From positions 209,996 through 271,809 of the forward strand of contig MU621090.1 of the NCBI GenBank assembly GCA_025399215.1: a stretch of 61,814 bases of DNA. Reading direction: 5' to 3'. Source of the stretch: Globomyces pollinis-pini (taxonomy: Eukaryota; Chytridiomycota; Chytridiomycetes; Rhizophydiales; Globomycetaceae). Every line of letters starts with the position of its first letter. The stretch's first letter is position 1. This document shows, one piece after another, positions 22,720-35,800 of this stretch. The notes beneath the pieces are model-generated. The model was not told where the DNA came from. It saw only the letters and a program-made list of their open reading frames with translations, and searched no databases. The translations under genes were made by a program, and so were the position numbers.

Positions 22720-23191
22720 ATGTTTTTCTTCAGAGATAACGACGATTACCGAGTGCAACCAATAACAAATTTGGACATATTTAGACCATTAAGATCAATC
22801 GACCCATTTTCTATTTTGGATGGGTCTTTTGGTATACATCAATTCCCAGCATTAGATTTAATTGACACAAACGAAGCTTTCATAGTGGAGGCAAATATAC
22901 CAGGGTATAAAAAGCATCAAATAGCAGTATCTGTCAAGGGTGATACTTTAGAGATTAAAGGACAACCTCAACCTAGTGATGCCAACCCTCCTAAACAATA
23001 CATTTATCGGGAAAGATTCTTTGGAAACTTCACCCGTGGATTAGTTCTACCTGAATCCGTCAATGCTGACCAAGTAGTTGCTTCATTGGAAGATGGGTAA
23101 GTCCTAATTCTTTGCTAAAAAAACTAGCGTTTTAAACATCACCATTCCAAAAGTGAAAGCAAAGGAAGGTCGAAAGATCATTATTAATTGA
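22720..23191 (+). CDS. Small heat-shock protein (Hsp20/alpha-crystallin)
   Basis: Exons 22720-23096 and 23128-23191 give 146 aa; the intron is 31 nt. The alpha-crystallin domain reads PALDLIDTNEAFIVEANIPG, then YRERFFGNFTRGLVLPESV and the conserved GVLNITIPK, followed by a short tail without a clear IXI motif. Small heat-shock proteins bind unfolding clients as ATP-independent oligomers and hand them to Hsp70/Hsp104. The position directly after Hsp104, with its own strong heat-shock element, fits joint heat induction of holding and disaggregating functions. Confidence 0.95.
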
Positions 23192-23277
23192 TGATTTAAC
23201 AAATAAAACTTTCCAATTCATTTCTCTATTATTTTGGACTCATTTGAATAAGATTTTCTTGACCTAAAATTTCTGAA

Positions 23278-23976
23278 ATGACAGAAGATGTCTGGTTATG
23301 GAAAAAGCGAAAGCGTGATGATGAAGAAGAAGAAGAGGAGATTGCTGTGATCAAGTATCATAAGTTGGAGTTCACCAACGAAACACAAACTGTTATTCAG
23401 TGTCAACTTTCTCCAAGTTGCTGCCAACTACCACCATTTGAATCTATTCCTGATTATGAGCATCATTATCATACATGTCATGAAAATGTATGCTCTCAAT
23501 GTAACAGAATATTGCCTACAAAACATATACTCCATCTACACTTACTTGAAATGCATGACTCTTTTTGGCAAATCAATGCTGAAAAAAAGCTGGTAGATAA
23601 ACCAATGTATGAATGTTTTGTTGAAACTTGTAATGTAAAGAGTCGGGTAAGTTTACTTGGATCGTTTTAACTTGTCAAAGACTAGACGGAATCGCAACCG
23701 CCATTTGATCCATGTTCATCAGTATCCCAAGGAATTTGAATTTCAAGTCATTGAAGGTGAGGAAGTGTCCAGACATGAGTCAAAATAGTATTTTTCAATT
23801 TCAATTAACACTACAGTACCAAGGGACATACAAAAAAGACAGGACTTAAATCACACCCTAATGACTGTATGGATGTGGATCAACTTACAGAATCGTTTAC
23901 TAAATTACTTATTCCCAGAACCATTATGTTTGGTCGTCATCAACAACCATCAAAGGCCAAAAGAAGTACGAGTTGA
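23278..23976 (+). CDS. C2H2 zinc-finger protein of the ZNF511 type
   Basis: The N-terminus is basic then poly-Glu (KKRKRDDEEEEEE). Zinc fingers follow: HYHTCHENVCSQCNRILP, then HLHLLEMHDSFW, and after splicing YECFVETCNVKSRTRRNRN with RHLIHVHQYPKEFEF. The order and the HDSFW and C-terminal KGHTKKTGL blocks resemble the small ZNF511-like family found in animals and fungi, whose function is poorly known. The first intron is 34 nt and uses an AAAG acceptor. The second intron (about 23765-23820) has an uncertain donor, since two frame-compatible choices exist. The stop is at 23974-23976. Confidence 0.75.
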
Positions 23977-24088
23977 AATCTATTTTAAAATTCCTCGTTT
24001 ATTGGTTGGTTTGTAGCCATCAGGTGATTTGAGACAAGAAATTGAAAAAAAAACTAATAAAATCTTATTGAATTAATTCACCAAAAAC

Positions 24089-27000
24089 ATGATGGAAGCT
24101 GCTCATGACGATGAAGTAAATGAAGTTAAAGAAACCCAAACAGAGCAATTGAGGATCTTAATTAAACTTCCAAATTCAAATTCAATTGATTTGGCTGCAG
24201 TTGACAAAACTACTATTCAAGAGATAAAACAAGTCATCAATGACCATTCTAAATCCCAATTCATCACTTGTTTCTACATTTCATTCAATGGCAAGAAGTT
24301 ACAAGATTCATTGGAAGTCGGGAGTATCCCCGATTTCGATCCGCCTGAATTAACTGTCGTTCAAGGTATTTCTACCCCAACTCATTTTTGATCAGATTTG
24401 TACACGGAACATGAAGTCAAAATCCATGTTAATCGTCTTCGTGAATTCTTAACCTACTACAAATCTCCAGTTACCTACTATGGAATTGACCAGGCCGCAT
24501 CGTACGTTTCAGCTGTGAGTGGAGATTCTTGTAAGAGTAATGATGCTAAAACCGTTGTAGTGAATGGAGAACAAGTCGTTAAGGAAGTCTCGAAACAGTT
24601 CTTGGATGGAATTGATGAAAACTCCTTGAAAATGAACAAAAACGAATTGGATAAATTAATTCCTAATAATTTCTACAAGTCCGATATAAAATGTGTTGAA
24701 AGTACTTGTTTTAAGTATCTAATCTTTTCCAGGCATCTCAATATCATCTTGGAACCCACCTCCTTTCCAACGAAAAATGGCTGGAGATTTGATGTATTTG
24801 AGTATCACCACCTTGGAAAATGCTTCTTTTGATGTCACTTGTTCAGTTAATGGCTTTTTTATAAATGGATCCAATTCCTCGAAATTTTCTCCAAATCAAA
24901 GATCTAAAAATGGATGTTTTTCATCCACATTAGCCGGTTTGAAGTCATTTACATTAATACTTAGGACTATTAAATAATGCAAGTCCGTTATTTAAGTCTG
25001 CCTTCTTGGAATTGCAATCTGATATCATTTCTCGACATCCTTTCGAATATTTGATGACATCTTCTCCTGCTTATCCTTGGGTAGTAAAGTCTCAACCCCA
25101 CACTGCAGATTCTGGCCGAAGTGTGGAGGCCAATTTTATTGCCTCGGATGTTTTGGATACATTATGTGCTAGAGATTGGAATGATGATTTACAAAGTGCC
25201 TATGAGCTACCAAAGAGCACTGCCCAAGAACGTGTCAATCGTGACCAAGCTATTTATCGTGCACATTCTGAATTCTTGGATGCTGCTGTAAAAGGTGCAA
25301 TGGCAGTAGTGAATAAATCCATTGTTTGTCTGAGTCCCGCTGAAGAAGACTTATCACAAATGTATATTCACAACGGAATCTTTTTTTCGGAAGGCTACGA
25401 CAACAAAGAACAATTTGACCCATATGGTGGGCCAGAAGCCTCACATGTTGCTGTTAGTAAGGATATTGATGGTATACGTTATGTAAATGATCAGAATTTG
25501 GATGGAATACATACACTGGGAACGGCTCTGATTGATTATAAGGGACATCGTATTGTGGCACAAACAATTGTACCAGGAATCTTGAAGAAGAGCGAATCGC
25601 AAGAATCGGCCATCAAATATGGTTCTGTGGATGGTGGTTTAGAAGTGCTTAACGATGAGGAATTTGCAGAATCTGCAAAGACACTTGCAAACGCTTTGCA
25701 CTTAGAAACTCATCCTGTGATTGATCAAAATGGCGCTGAAATTCAGCTTTCCACATCAATTGATGTTAAGGTACTATATGATCCTTGTTTATATATAGTG
25801 GATTCAAGGCACTGATTCTCGTAAATATTTGATGGATTTATATCGTATATTCCCTGTTGATGCACTGTTTCAAGAAGAGTTATTGGGTGAAAAGGATGCC
25901 AATCCGTATCCACACCATATGACTTTCCTTCGTCAAGAATTGATCGATTTGTTTTATGAGCATAAACTTCGTCTTGCTGTACAGGAACATCAAAAAAAGG
26001 TAACATGTAAAATCTAACTATTTAGAATCAAAAGCCTGATGCTGCAGAATCTGAAGTACCAGTCAATGAAGGTGACTTGAAGGATTTCCAATTTTCCTTT
26101 GGACTCAATCCTGACGCTTATACAAATGCAAAACTTGGTGGTACCCCTGAAGAAATTGATGAAACAAAGAAAAATGTAATGGAAGCGTCAGGATTTATTT
26201 CGGTTGTTATTTCCCAATTAGTTTTAGAGTTTGTCAAATATGGAGCAACTGTTCCAGCTGATTCCAAAGCTCTTACTGCGTTATTCCATCGTCGAGGACT
26301 AAACATGCGTTATCTGGGAAAAGTAACTAATTTATTCGATAAGATCACTGACTATCCAATTGTTCTCTTTAATGAACTATGCAAGGAAGAGATGATCTCA
26401 AGAGCATGCAAACGTATTTTGCGTAAATTACTGCTTGAGACACCTGTTCATTTGACTGGTGCTTGCATCTCTCATTTCTTTAATTGTTACTACGGTGAAG
26501 ATGGTGCGAAGGTTGAAGTTAATGCTCCCGCTAGTTACACATTCCGCTCTCTCACTCCATCCAGTTTACATTCAGAAATCATCGAATTAGTCAAGAGCCG
26601 ATTTAGATACACTATCACTGGAGATTTTTGGAAACTTCGCCAAGTAACACTCCTTAGAAATGTTTGCTTGAAAGTTGGTATACAACTTGAAGGACACAAA
26701 TATCACTTTAACGGAGCAGTTGTCTTTAAGCCAACGGATGTGGTGAACATTTATCCCGTTATCAAACATGCACAACCACGAGCTGCATTTGCTGCAGAAG
26801 CTTATGAACATGGACGTATGTCTTTGGCCCAAAACCAAAAAGAACTTGGAATGGATCTGATTCGCGAATCTTTGACTATCTATGAGCAAGTTTTTGGTCC
26901 AATCCATCCTGAAACTGGTAGAATGTATGGTCATTTGGCCATGGTTTACTTCCAAGAAAAGGATTACAAGCAAGCCGTGTTAACTCAAAGACGTGCAGTG

Positions 27001-27662
27001 ATTACTGCTGAGCGTACTAGTGGTGTGGACGATTCAGAAACTATTCAACAATATGTAAGTTTTATAATGATTTATAACTCCAAGATGAATCTAGCGTTCT
27101 TTGAACACTCTGCAGGGAACACTGAACTTGGCCTTAAGTATATGACTTATGCATTAAAGCGATGGAACTTGATTTGCAATGGAGATATTCATCCAGACAC
27201 ATCCTCTGCATTTGTAAATTCATAATTTTAATGGTTGTAGTTAAATATTGGTCACATGCTGCAAAAAGTAGAAGCACATCAAAAAGCCGTGGTGTTTTTC
27301 AAGAAAGCTTTAGAATTGAATGAATTAATTCTTGGTAAAGATGACAACTCCACAATCATGACTTATGAAATTTTAACGAAGGCATACTTCTTGGAAGGAG
27401 ATTTTCGTCAAGCGATGACCACTCAAAAAGTGGTATATAATTACCATAAGAAAACTTCTGGTGAAGATAGTGAATTGTTCAAGAACGCAACCCAAGTTCT
27501 TCAAACTCTTACAGCCAGAGCTGTTGATGCAGTAAGTTTTTGACATTAATTTATTCGTAGGCAAAGCAAGAGAAATTACGCAAACCCTCTGCTCCTGTAG
27601 TTCCCGAGGTGAAGTCTGCTGAAGTCAAAGCACCGAAGAAGAAGTCTAAAGGGCGAAAATGA
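24089..27662 (+). CDS. CLU1: Clustered mitochondria protein (CLU1/CluA)
   Basis: Large multi-exon gene. It contains an N-terminal ubiquitin-like CLU_N region (about 24140-24370), the central CLU domain with TSSPAYPWVVKSQPHTADSG and VKWIQGTDSRKYLMDLYR after splicing, and C-terminal TPRs (QAVLTQRRAVITAERTSG, AVVFFKKALELNELILGKDD). It ends in a Lys-rich tail KKKSKGRK. CLU proteins are cytosolic RNA-binding proteins that set mitochondrial distribution and bind mRNAs for mitochondrial proteins. Visible introns are about 28-30 nt. One of 30 nt (27055-27084) is in frame and has no stop codon, so retention would insert ten residues into a TPR. Some junctions near 24700-25005 remain approximate. Confidence 0.9.
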
Positions 27663-27883
27663 TAAATTTTGATTGACTTATTTAACGTTATTAAATAAAA
27701 TTGATTTAGTATTATACAAGTCCAATCAATTACTTGGCCGAATTTAATCTGGTTCCTTTGATACCATTTATGACTGTAAATTAGTAACGTATTGTCAATC
27801 AGTAACAATACCTGTGGACATCCACGAAGAATCCACCCCACAAAGCTTTTCAATCTCTTAACAAAACTTTATAAAGCTTCAAT

Positions 27884-28606
27884 ATGAGTAACAGAAGACG
27901 AGCATCTCTATTCGAAACTCAGAAGGAGAAAGTTGATACCACCAAAAAACCAAATTCACATCCTTGGATATTACAACTGTACATATCTTTTCCCCTCCTT
28001 AACAATAGATTTGAAAAGTACGATGTGAATGGTGATGGATCTATAAGTCACAAAGAGTTTAAACAATTATGCTTTGATATGGGATATCATGTAATTTGTG
28101 ATTCTCAAATATGTATAGTTGACTGATGAGGAATTACTTTTGGATATGGCACTATTAGATACAAATGGCGATGGAGGAATAGAATTTAAAGAATGTATTT
28201 AGATTACTATTGATTTTTTTAGTTTCTCAATGGTGGAAGAGTGATCATAGATTTAAGCAACTACAACTATCACCTGAAGAGTTGGAAACTCTTCATAAAA
28301 TAGCAAAAGATTTCCAAAGGTTTCTTAAATTTTCATTAACTAATTCAAGATATGATAAAGATAAATCAGGTAGAATTGATGTCAAAGAATTTAAATTGTT
28401 GTACAATGATTTGGTAAAGAACAATGTAACTACAAAATCTCTTTTTGATACCTTGGCGGTAATGAACAGAAAATTTTAAGTGATAGGAATTGGACTTGAA
28501 TAAGGATGGACATGTTACTTTCAATGAATATGTGCATTGGTCTTTAAAGGAAAAACAGAAACTTCAAAATCCACCTTCCAAAGGTCAATCTTTACAAGCT
28601 TTGTGA
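27884..28606 (+). CDS. Calmodulin-like protein with four EF-hands
   Basis: Six exons (27884-27978, 28009-28090, 28119-28194, 28223-28319, 28350-28458, 28487-28606) total 579 nt, or 192 aa. The five introns are 30, 28, 28, 30 and 28 nt. The EF loops are DVNGDGSISHKE, DTNGDGGIEFKE, DKDKSGRIDVKE and DLNKDGHVTFNE, all with acceptable calcium ligands. The second hand is followed by FSQWWKSDHRF. The N-terminus is a basic extension (MSNRRRASLFETQ). It is likely a calcium sensor; its partner is unknown. Its end converges with the RAD17 gene 77 bp away. Confidence 0.88.
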
Positions 28607-28683
28607 AGGTTGTCCAACTCCTTCAATACATTCCCATCAATTGAAATAAATGGTTTTAATTATGATTATATTTACATTTAATC

Positions 28684-30860
28684 CTAGTCCTCGATATCAT
28701 CATCTATTAGATAGAGCTCACTATTTTGTGATCGTTTTAGTACATTTAGAAATTGTAATGACGCGGTTTCTACTTTGGTTTCTAGACTTGGATTGACCAT
28801 TTCTTCTTCACAATCCATTGTATCCTTTTCAAAAAATAATTGAGATTTGATTTGATTATTATAAGCGCACATTCCAGAAAGATACTGTCGGTGGTGTATA
28901 GGCAAGTTATGAACACTTGTTTTCCCTGGAAAACGATTTATTAGTCCCAAAAACGGTATCGTATCTTGCATCACTGTTAATTTACCATGATGATCTATAT
29001 TTAGTAAATATCATTTACTAGAAAGCGAGAATTCATTTGGATTATCTATTTTTAGAAAATAATTTTCCATATAGTTCTTTGACATATCCTAGAATAAACA
29101 ACTTGAACATACATTATTCCACAGGCATTCATTCTCTTTCCTTTTTTGCTCATTTGTCCAATACTGCGGCTTAATATGAGATGTGAATCGAGTTCTTGAT
29201 GCGGTCGTTGTAGGATGAAGAGACATTGCGGTACCCCTAATAGCGACGGAAGCTGCATACTTTCCCATCTCCAATACATTTTCCCATTTACGAAGGTATA
29301 AATCCGAGTCACTCAAACTTTCAGATACCTCAAATGCTTCAAATATGTCATTACAATGTGTTGAGTAATTTTGCTGTAAAAACAACAGGAAATACTGTGA
29401 CTCCATATGGAGGCTTTCAAAGAGAGCCTAATATTAACTTTGCAACAATACCTCAGGATCATATGATAAACAATCTCTTTTTTTGGATACAAGGTTCTCA
29501 TTCAACATGGTATCTGTAGATGATGCTTCACTCCCTAATTTTAAACTAAATTGTATTACTTTTGTTATGAAGTATTTTACCCAGACCATGAAAGAGAGAC
29601 ACATCTTTCTGATTTCCAGTGTCAAATGTCAATGGCGAATCAGAAATCAATTTTGAAAACTGAAAGTTGTTGACTGCTGTTCGTATATCTCCATTGCTAC
29701 TTGAAACGATTTCTTCGATACTTTTGGACATTAATTCATTTCCAAACTCGGCTAATCTAAACATCAAACACAAGATTGAATACCTAATCTTTTGCAGTGC
29801 CTTGATAAGAAAAGTTTTCGCGATTGGATTAAATCTAATTCTTGTAAATAAATTTAAAGTTTACGTTATTTCCTGAAATCTATGGTTATTTAGCACACTT
29901 GACGGGAAAAAAGTTCTCTTTGATAATGGTTTCATACTTGTATTTTCTAAATTGGTATGTGAATCGGATATAATAACAATTATGGGTATTGATTGGAAAG
30001 GTGAGTTAATGTAGTTTTGAAGTGCAGTGAATAGAGTGTTTCGAGCACTTTCAAGATGAATATTTGGTGTTTCTTCTATCAATGCAATAGTCTACTCCCC
30101 GAGGTTAATGAATAACAAAGTACCTTTGATGTATCTAGAGATACATTTGTATTGAATTTCAATTGAGTTTTTTTTGAGCATGATTGTATGAAGTTGGCAA
30201 AGAGGTTTATGTTGGATAGATAGTCAGCGAAAGTACTTCCTTCTGTATAACTTGAATTAAACTTATTTGTATTAATTGGATTTTCCCATTCTTTGATATT
30301 ATATCCAAACTTTTGTGCAAAACACTTGATTGTTGCAGTTTTACCAGAGCCTACAATAAATACATCATCCAATAACAAATACCAGAAGGACCAGATAGTA
30401 GCAATATCTAAGTTTGAATTATTTGTGAAGGTACTTACCCTAGGTGTGCTGGATTGGTCTTCCAACACTTTAAACCATGCTTCAACATCTGAGAGTTTTT
30501 TCTTGTGAATAGCCAAATCTTCCTGATATGATAAGAATTCACCTATCTTACTATTGTTTTTGGTTCATATTTAATTAGGTATAATTGTGTGTCCTTGGTT
30601 TGTGTTGTATGTAGTGAAGTTTGTTCCACATACATTGGTTCAACAGCTGTTTCTTCTATTTCATCGATATCAAGTATTCTATCATAATTTATTGAATGGA
30701 AATCCACTGTGCTCGTATCTTCTTTTCTAGGACGTTTACTTGACTTTCTTCGTTTCGATTTGGTTGACTTCTTTGCGACTACCTCTACTTCCTTATCCTC
30801 ATCTGAAGATATATCAATGATGTTTTGTCTTGTTCTTATTCTCGAGTTTGATTCCATCAT
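28684..30860 (-). CDS. RAD17: RAD17-like checkpoint clamp loader subunit
   Basis: The AAA+ core is recovered after removing introns of 31 and 32 nt: RILLLSGPSGSGKTATIK (Walker A), after IHKKKLSDVEAWF and YLIKYEPKT, the Rad17 N-terminal signature. VIISDSHTNLENTS and an INFNPIAKTFLIKALQKI-type segment follow. Later FLLFLQQNYSTH and EAFEVSESLSDSDL resemble the Rad17/Rad24 C-terminal region. Rad17 with RFC2-5 loads the 9-1-1 clamp at damaged DNA. The N-terminus is acidic and basic low complexity with DISSDEDKEVEV, a possible SUMO-interacting motif. The first ATG in frame is at 30860. Middle exon limits (28975-29900) are approximate. Confidence 0.82.
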
Positions 30861-30968
30861 ACTTCCAATGGACAGTTTTTTTGGAGAGGAAATACTGGAC
30901 AAATCAAATCTTAAAATACATTCCACTAACAATAATTCTTTAGTTCAATAAGTCTTTTTTATTGCAAT

Positions 30969-32112
30969 TTACATGGATGAATGTCTTGCAATGACTTCGG
31001 TGGTCAGATCTGCAAATGTGTAATCAGGTTTTAACTCATGATTGACGTTTGGCTGCATGAACACTGCCAGAGTGTTTCTAGCCATGTCGGGATATGCTGC
31101 ACCACGAACTAAGTGTGGTGTTGCAATTAATGCCTTTCTACTAGCTACTTGTGCAGCTTCGCCAATTTGGAATGCCAAACAATCAGCCGGTATTTTCACC
31201 TGTTGTTAGATTTCAATCGCTTACTCTAGTGAACTCTTCTCCCTTGTTTTTGATATAAAGACCAGCGTCTTTTAATGCCTCAGCGACATTGGGGTTGGAT
31301 CGGTCAACTTCAGGGAAACCATCTGCAGATTCATCCACAAACATGGCACTGGTCAATCCAGTAATAACTGAATGATCAATATGAAGACCACACCATGAGT
31401 CTAAATTTTCACCAGTTGGTGTAGTCTCAATTTCAGCCTCAGATATTGGAAAATAGTGTAGTAATCTAGCCTTGTGAGTAAGTGAATGGTCTATCATATT
31501 TTGCAGGAAATTTTCAGGCAGATCTGGAAACTTTCGAAGCAAGTATTTATCACAATGTAAAGCTACATAGTGTCCAACATGAATGATTAGTTGTCCCAAC
31601 TACAATGATTAATAACAATCTAGAATACATCCATGCAGCGTTCGCGCATATGAGGTAAAGATTTAGGCCATATGTTTGGGTAACCATATGTAGGATAATC
31701 AATCTTGAAATCGGGATCATCAATGGGTGGAACGTCAGTGACTGGATTGAAGTAAAAACTTCCCTTGGCGTAATCTGGTTTACCATTCATGACCTCCTTT
31801 CCGTGAGACCATCCAAAGCAGAATGAAGATTGAGGATGAACCATTTCATGTAGTTCGGATTCATTTAAACCAGCCAGCTGAGATCCACAGTTCAATACTT
31901 TTGCTCTAAGGTCCTTCAAATTGGGAACATTTTTAACAAAACATGCACCAAGTGCTCCAGGTTTGTTTCCAAAAGCTTCTTCGATTTGGTCAAACAAATC
32001 AGCATTTGGATTGATGAGATCGTTGTAATCAAGGGTCACCTAAACGGTTAGATCTGCTAGAAATGAATTATTGATAAGAGAGACAAAGATTTCAAGTACT
32101 TACAGTTGCCAT
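30969..32112 (-). CDS. 2-oxoglutarate/Fe(II)-dependent oxygenase family protein
   Basis: Starts with a tiny exon encoding MAT (32112-32104); the next exon begins VTLDYNDLINPN. Further introns are 29 nt (near 31600) and 25 nt (31200-31224). The jelly-roll iron site is visible: WCGLHIDHSVITGL supplies H-x-D, ATPHLVRG the distal His, and RNTLAVFMQP the 2OG-binding basic residue. The sequence resembles isopenicillin-N-synthase-like eukaryotic oxygenases of unknown substrate, with a long insertion after NGKPDYAKGSFYFNPVTDVP. It should be a soluble oxidase. The partner pathway is not indicated by neighbours. Confidence 0.8.
31200..31224 (-). other. 25-nt micro-intron in the oxygenase gene
   Basis: On the minus strand it starts GTAAGCGATT and ends TCTAACAACAG, with CTAAC just before the acceptor. 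Removal joins EEFTR to VKIPADCLAFQ in frame, as expected for the family. Confidence 0.88.
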
Positions 32113-32477
32113 GTTGAAAAAAAAAGGAAAACAATTGACGGGTATTTATGTGATTTGACCTAAATATCTCGTGTGACAATTGGATGTGGCGTGGACAAAC
32201 TTGCAACAAAATGAGGTTTAAATGAAGAATGAAGGGGACTGAGATTGTGTAAACTTGACAGACCGAAAGATGATGGTCATTAAAGTGTCGTGAATTAAGC
32301 TTGTACCAGAAAAGTGGTCAACTGAAATGACTGCTGCACCAACTCCTTGACTCATGATTGAAAAAAATAGTCATTTGATTATTAATTTTTTGAAGCCGCT
32401 GCGTGGTTATGCTTGTCATTAAATGATGAAGTTTATTGTGTTTAATATGGTAGAATCGTTCAAGTATGGATACCATT
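32113..32477. other. Intergenic region upstream of the oxygenase gene
   Basis: These 365 bp hold no supported gene. The region is the 5' flank of the oxygenase gene (minus) and the 3' flank of the small secreted-protein gene. No distinct repeats or factor sites were recognised. Confidence 0.5.
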
Positions 32478-32822
32478 TCAAATATTGGAAAATAACCCAA
32501 TGATGAAAACAGACATCATGATATATCCTGATGCGTTTATCAATGCATTGTTTGTTGGTTGATACTGGTCATTTTTGGCACGTTTCTCACCAACTTTATG
32601 ATGTGCACCACTCCCTTTCATGCAAATGTTCATATTGGGTAAAAATTGACCGAGATTATCTGGATAGCATGTTTGATTTTTCGAGATGATTGTTTGAGCA
32701 CTTTGATAGTGAGGATTCATCGTATTCCATTTTCCTATATCAGCACTAGACACTACGATGGATGCAAAAACCAAAAAATGGAACATGTTCATTATATTGA
32801 GTAAACTTCGAATTGGGTTCAT
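32478..32822 (-). CDS. Small secreted or GPI-anchored orphan protein
   Basis: Intron-less frame of 114 aa, not recognised. It begins with a signal-peptide-like segment (MFHFLVFASIVVSSADIG), continues with a polar stretch that has three Cys and several Asn, including an NQT glycosylation sequon, and ends in ASGYIMMSVFIIGLFSNI. A hydrophobic C-terminus after small residues suggests either a GPI-anchor signal or a single membrane helix. The start could be the Met 10 or 12 codons further in. The coding status rests on composition and topology, since no homologue was recognised. Confidence 0.5.
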   Translation of the reverse strand: MNPIRSLLNIMNMFHFLVFASIVVSSADIGKWNTMNPHYQSAQTIISKNQTCYPDNLGQFLPNMNICMKGSGAHHKVGEKRAKNDQYQPTNNALINASGYIMMSVFIIGLFSNI

Positions 32823-32880
32823 GTTCCTCTAATTCAAAAATAGGTGGCTTATATATACCAATCTTAGTTACATAACTGTT

Positions 32881-35800
32881 TTATTTTATAATATGCAATT
32901 GCTTAGAAGCGCAATAGGTATGGGTGACTTTACCCTCATAAAGCGTAAAAATGGTACTAAAAGTTAAAGAGTATAGAGTACCTTGATAATCTTTTGAAAC
33001 ATACTTGACACATGGAATCGTCCGATATCGTAATGGAAGGTTTCTGTTCACTTAATTTGGTATTACGTGCTTTCATCATAGACACCTTAACCAGATTCTC
33101 GGAAATCAAATGGTGATTCTTATAAATCAACATCAACTTTGAGTTTAGAAACAAAAAATTCCGCAACTCTCCTAATTGATAATCTGCTGCAAGATACTCA
33201 AGAGGCTAAGATAAATTATGTGACTAGACTTACCAATCTACCATCATCAATTCTAAACGCGAAATCATTCAAAAAGCGAACCATTCTTTCATTATCCATT
33301 ACGTTGGAATCTTTGTACAGTCGAAAGAGAGTGGTGTATAGAGAATTCGATAGCGAATCGTTTTGCCTATAGTGCTTCATACAATATTGTTCTGCTAGAT
33401 TAAAGTCATGTAATTGTTCCAGAAATATAATCAACGAATCTTCATGTCGTTTCAATAAACTTAATACATGAGTTTTCTCCATCAAAAAATCTAGGTATTA
33501 CTTGGTCAAATACTATACCATTGATGGGCATACAAGGTAGGACTGTTTCAGCATCATAGTAATTGGATTTGTTAATAAACTCTGAAAACTTTTGTACATC
33601 TATCACAATTTTAACATCATAAAAAGATTACGAAGATCTGATTTGCGATTTGTTTTTGCCATATCCAAATATCTTAAGCATAATTGAGTATTGATCTCAA
33701 CATCTGTTTCATTGCCTGTTATAACTAAAAACTCCAAGTATTGTAATCCGAAAATCTCTGATATTCCAGTTAAAAATTTTGCTATCCTTCTTCTATTCTC
33801 CAATGAAACTTCATACGGATTTTCTGTAAATATCTAAAGAGTGTCAGCAATCATGTAAACTACCTTTAACCCCAGTTGTGAGTTTTCTTCAAGGGTATAT
33901 TTAGCAAATTCTAGAATAGTTGTAACATTTTCATTAAAGTCCAATCGTTGTATGTATTCCACAATCTTCTCATATTTATTTTCCAAGCATTTTCTGAATT
34001 TTAAAGAAAAAATATTACAATCTAATGAATGTCAAAGCTTTTTGATGATGGCCTTTGGTTCGATAAAAGTCAATTAATTCTTCATATTTCTATTGTTAAT
34101 TTAAAAGACTTGATACATTAAATCTCATCAGCAGCTCCACTGTTCGTTCATAGTTACAAGAATTTTCAACTCGCAATAATGACCCTAAAAGTGTACTTCC
34201 TGTGGTCAGATAGACTTGCAACAATGCTGTTTCAACAACTTCTTTCAAATTTCTACAATCCGCCAATGAATTTTTCACATTTTCTTCATATGATGATCTA
34301 TTTGGTGTCCCAATTGAATCCACAACAGTTGCTTCAAGATCACGAATGTATCTTGTTAGTTTAACACGCTCTTTGGACAGGTAACTTGATAGTTCAGCCA
34401 GAGCTATCGTTTTAAATACAAATTTATATACCTTTCTCTTTTGATGGCTGGACGTTATTTGAATGGTTTCCATCTAGTCGTTCTTTAATTTCTACAGGGT
34501 CGGTGCCATTCTCTGTCGATGGATTGGGAATCACGCTACTTGTTGGACTTGTTGAAAGATTAGAGTCTCCTGTAATTGGCGAAACTGTTTGTAATAATTC
34601 TGATTGATTTTCACTACCGCCTTCAAACATAATTTCTGGATATAGTTCCAAAACATCCAACGGGGATGCATTCAACGACTCCAACACTTTAATTGCACTT
34701 CCATATTGATGTTTAACATTGAATAAATGTTGTGCATAAATACCCTTTACTTTGATTATGTTTGATTGCTATTTGTAAATTGAAAGTTTTAAACCTTATC
34801 CTCCTCACTGGCAAATTCTAGTTCATGAATGAATGCTTCTGCATCTTCAAATCTAATTTTAGAATACAATATTTAAACCTATTAGCGGACATCAATTCAT
34901 CAATCTAAAGCATAAACATAATTTACAAATACTTGGTCATCAAAGTCCAATGGAAGAAGTCTCCAAACGTTTGAAAAGCTTCCAATATAAACCAAATCTC
35001 CCTTATTCAATATTGATGATGATTCTAAAGTTACCAAAGACTCATTTTACCTAATACAAACTTTTGCAACAGTACTCCAGTTTTCAAACTTCGAATTTCA
35101 ATTAAATGGTCAACTAAACCAATGACGTAATATTCACCAATCACTAAAATGTTATGATTTATTTCCAAATACCTATATCAGTTGGTGGGGTGGACCACAT
35201 GAAAATATTTCTGGTACTTCCAGTGGTAACATTTATTTGGGTAAATGTTGCTAAATGAGAGTTAACATATGCAACACGTACTCTCTCTTGTACAATAAAC
35301 GAATGTGTCATTTTTGATGATTTGAGAATCTTTATCAATTCTACCCTATTAAATGCATAAAATCCTTACCGGATAGTATTGCGCTGGAGATAAGATATAA
35401 AATAGGATGGCTTGTTTATCCTTTTCAGAAGATTTGGTTCAATTACAGCATAGAGAAGTTTGGCAGACTTTACTACTAAATCTACCAAATATACGCCCAG
35501 CTTTGTTGCAGCAATTATTTTGAATTCTTCTATAAACAAAATGTCTGTAGGTGTTCCGGGTAATGGTATTCGGTCACTCTCACGTACTTCAGATATCGTT
35601 AAGTTGAACAAAGAAATCCCTCGTTTCACTCCAACTGCCAATAACTCTGTATTATTTTGGGAAGTAAACGGAGATCGAGAGATAACTGATGCAGCTTTTA
35701 CTCCTGTTAAGGGAATTGGTGAAAGGATATCAGCAGAATAATCACACACAGAAACTCCACCATCTTTCAATAAGAAAACTAGAGATCGAGACTTTGGTAA

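Noticed and set aside
27551..27853. 100-codon open frame on the minus strand between CLU1 and the EF-hand gene
   Set aside because: It overlaps the Lys-rich CLU1 C-terminus, has no recognisable motif, and its faint resemblance to a ribosomal protein around KWYQRNQIKFG did not hold over more than a few residues.
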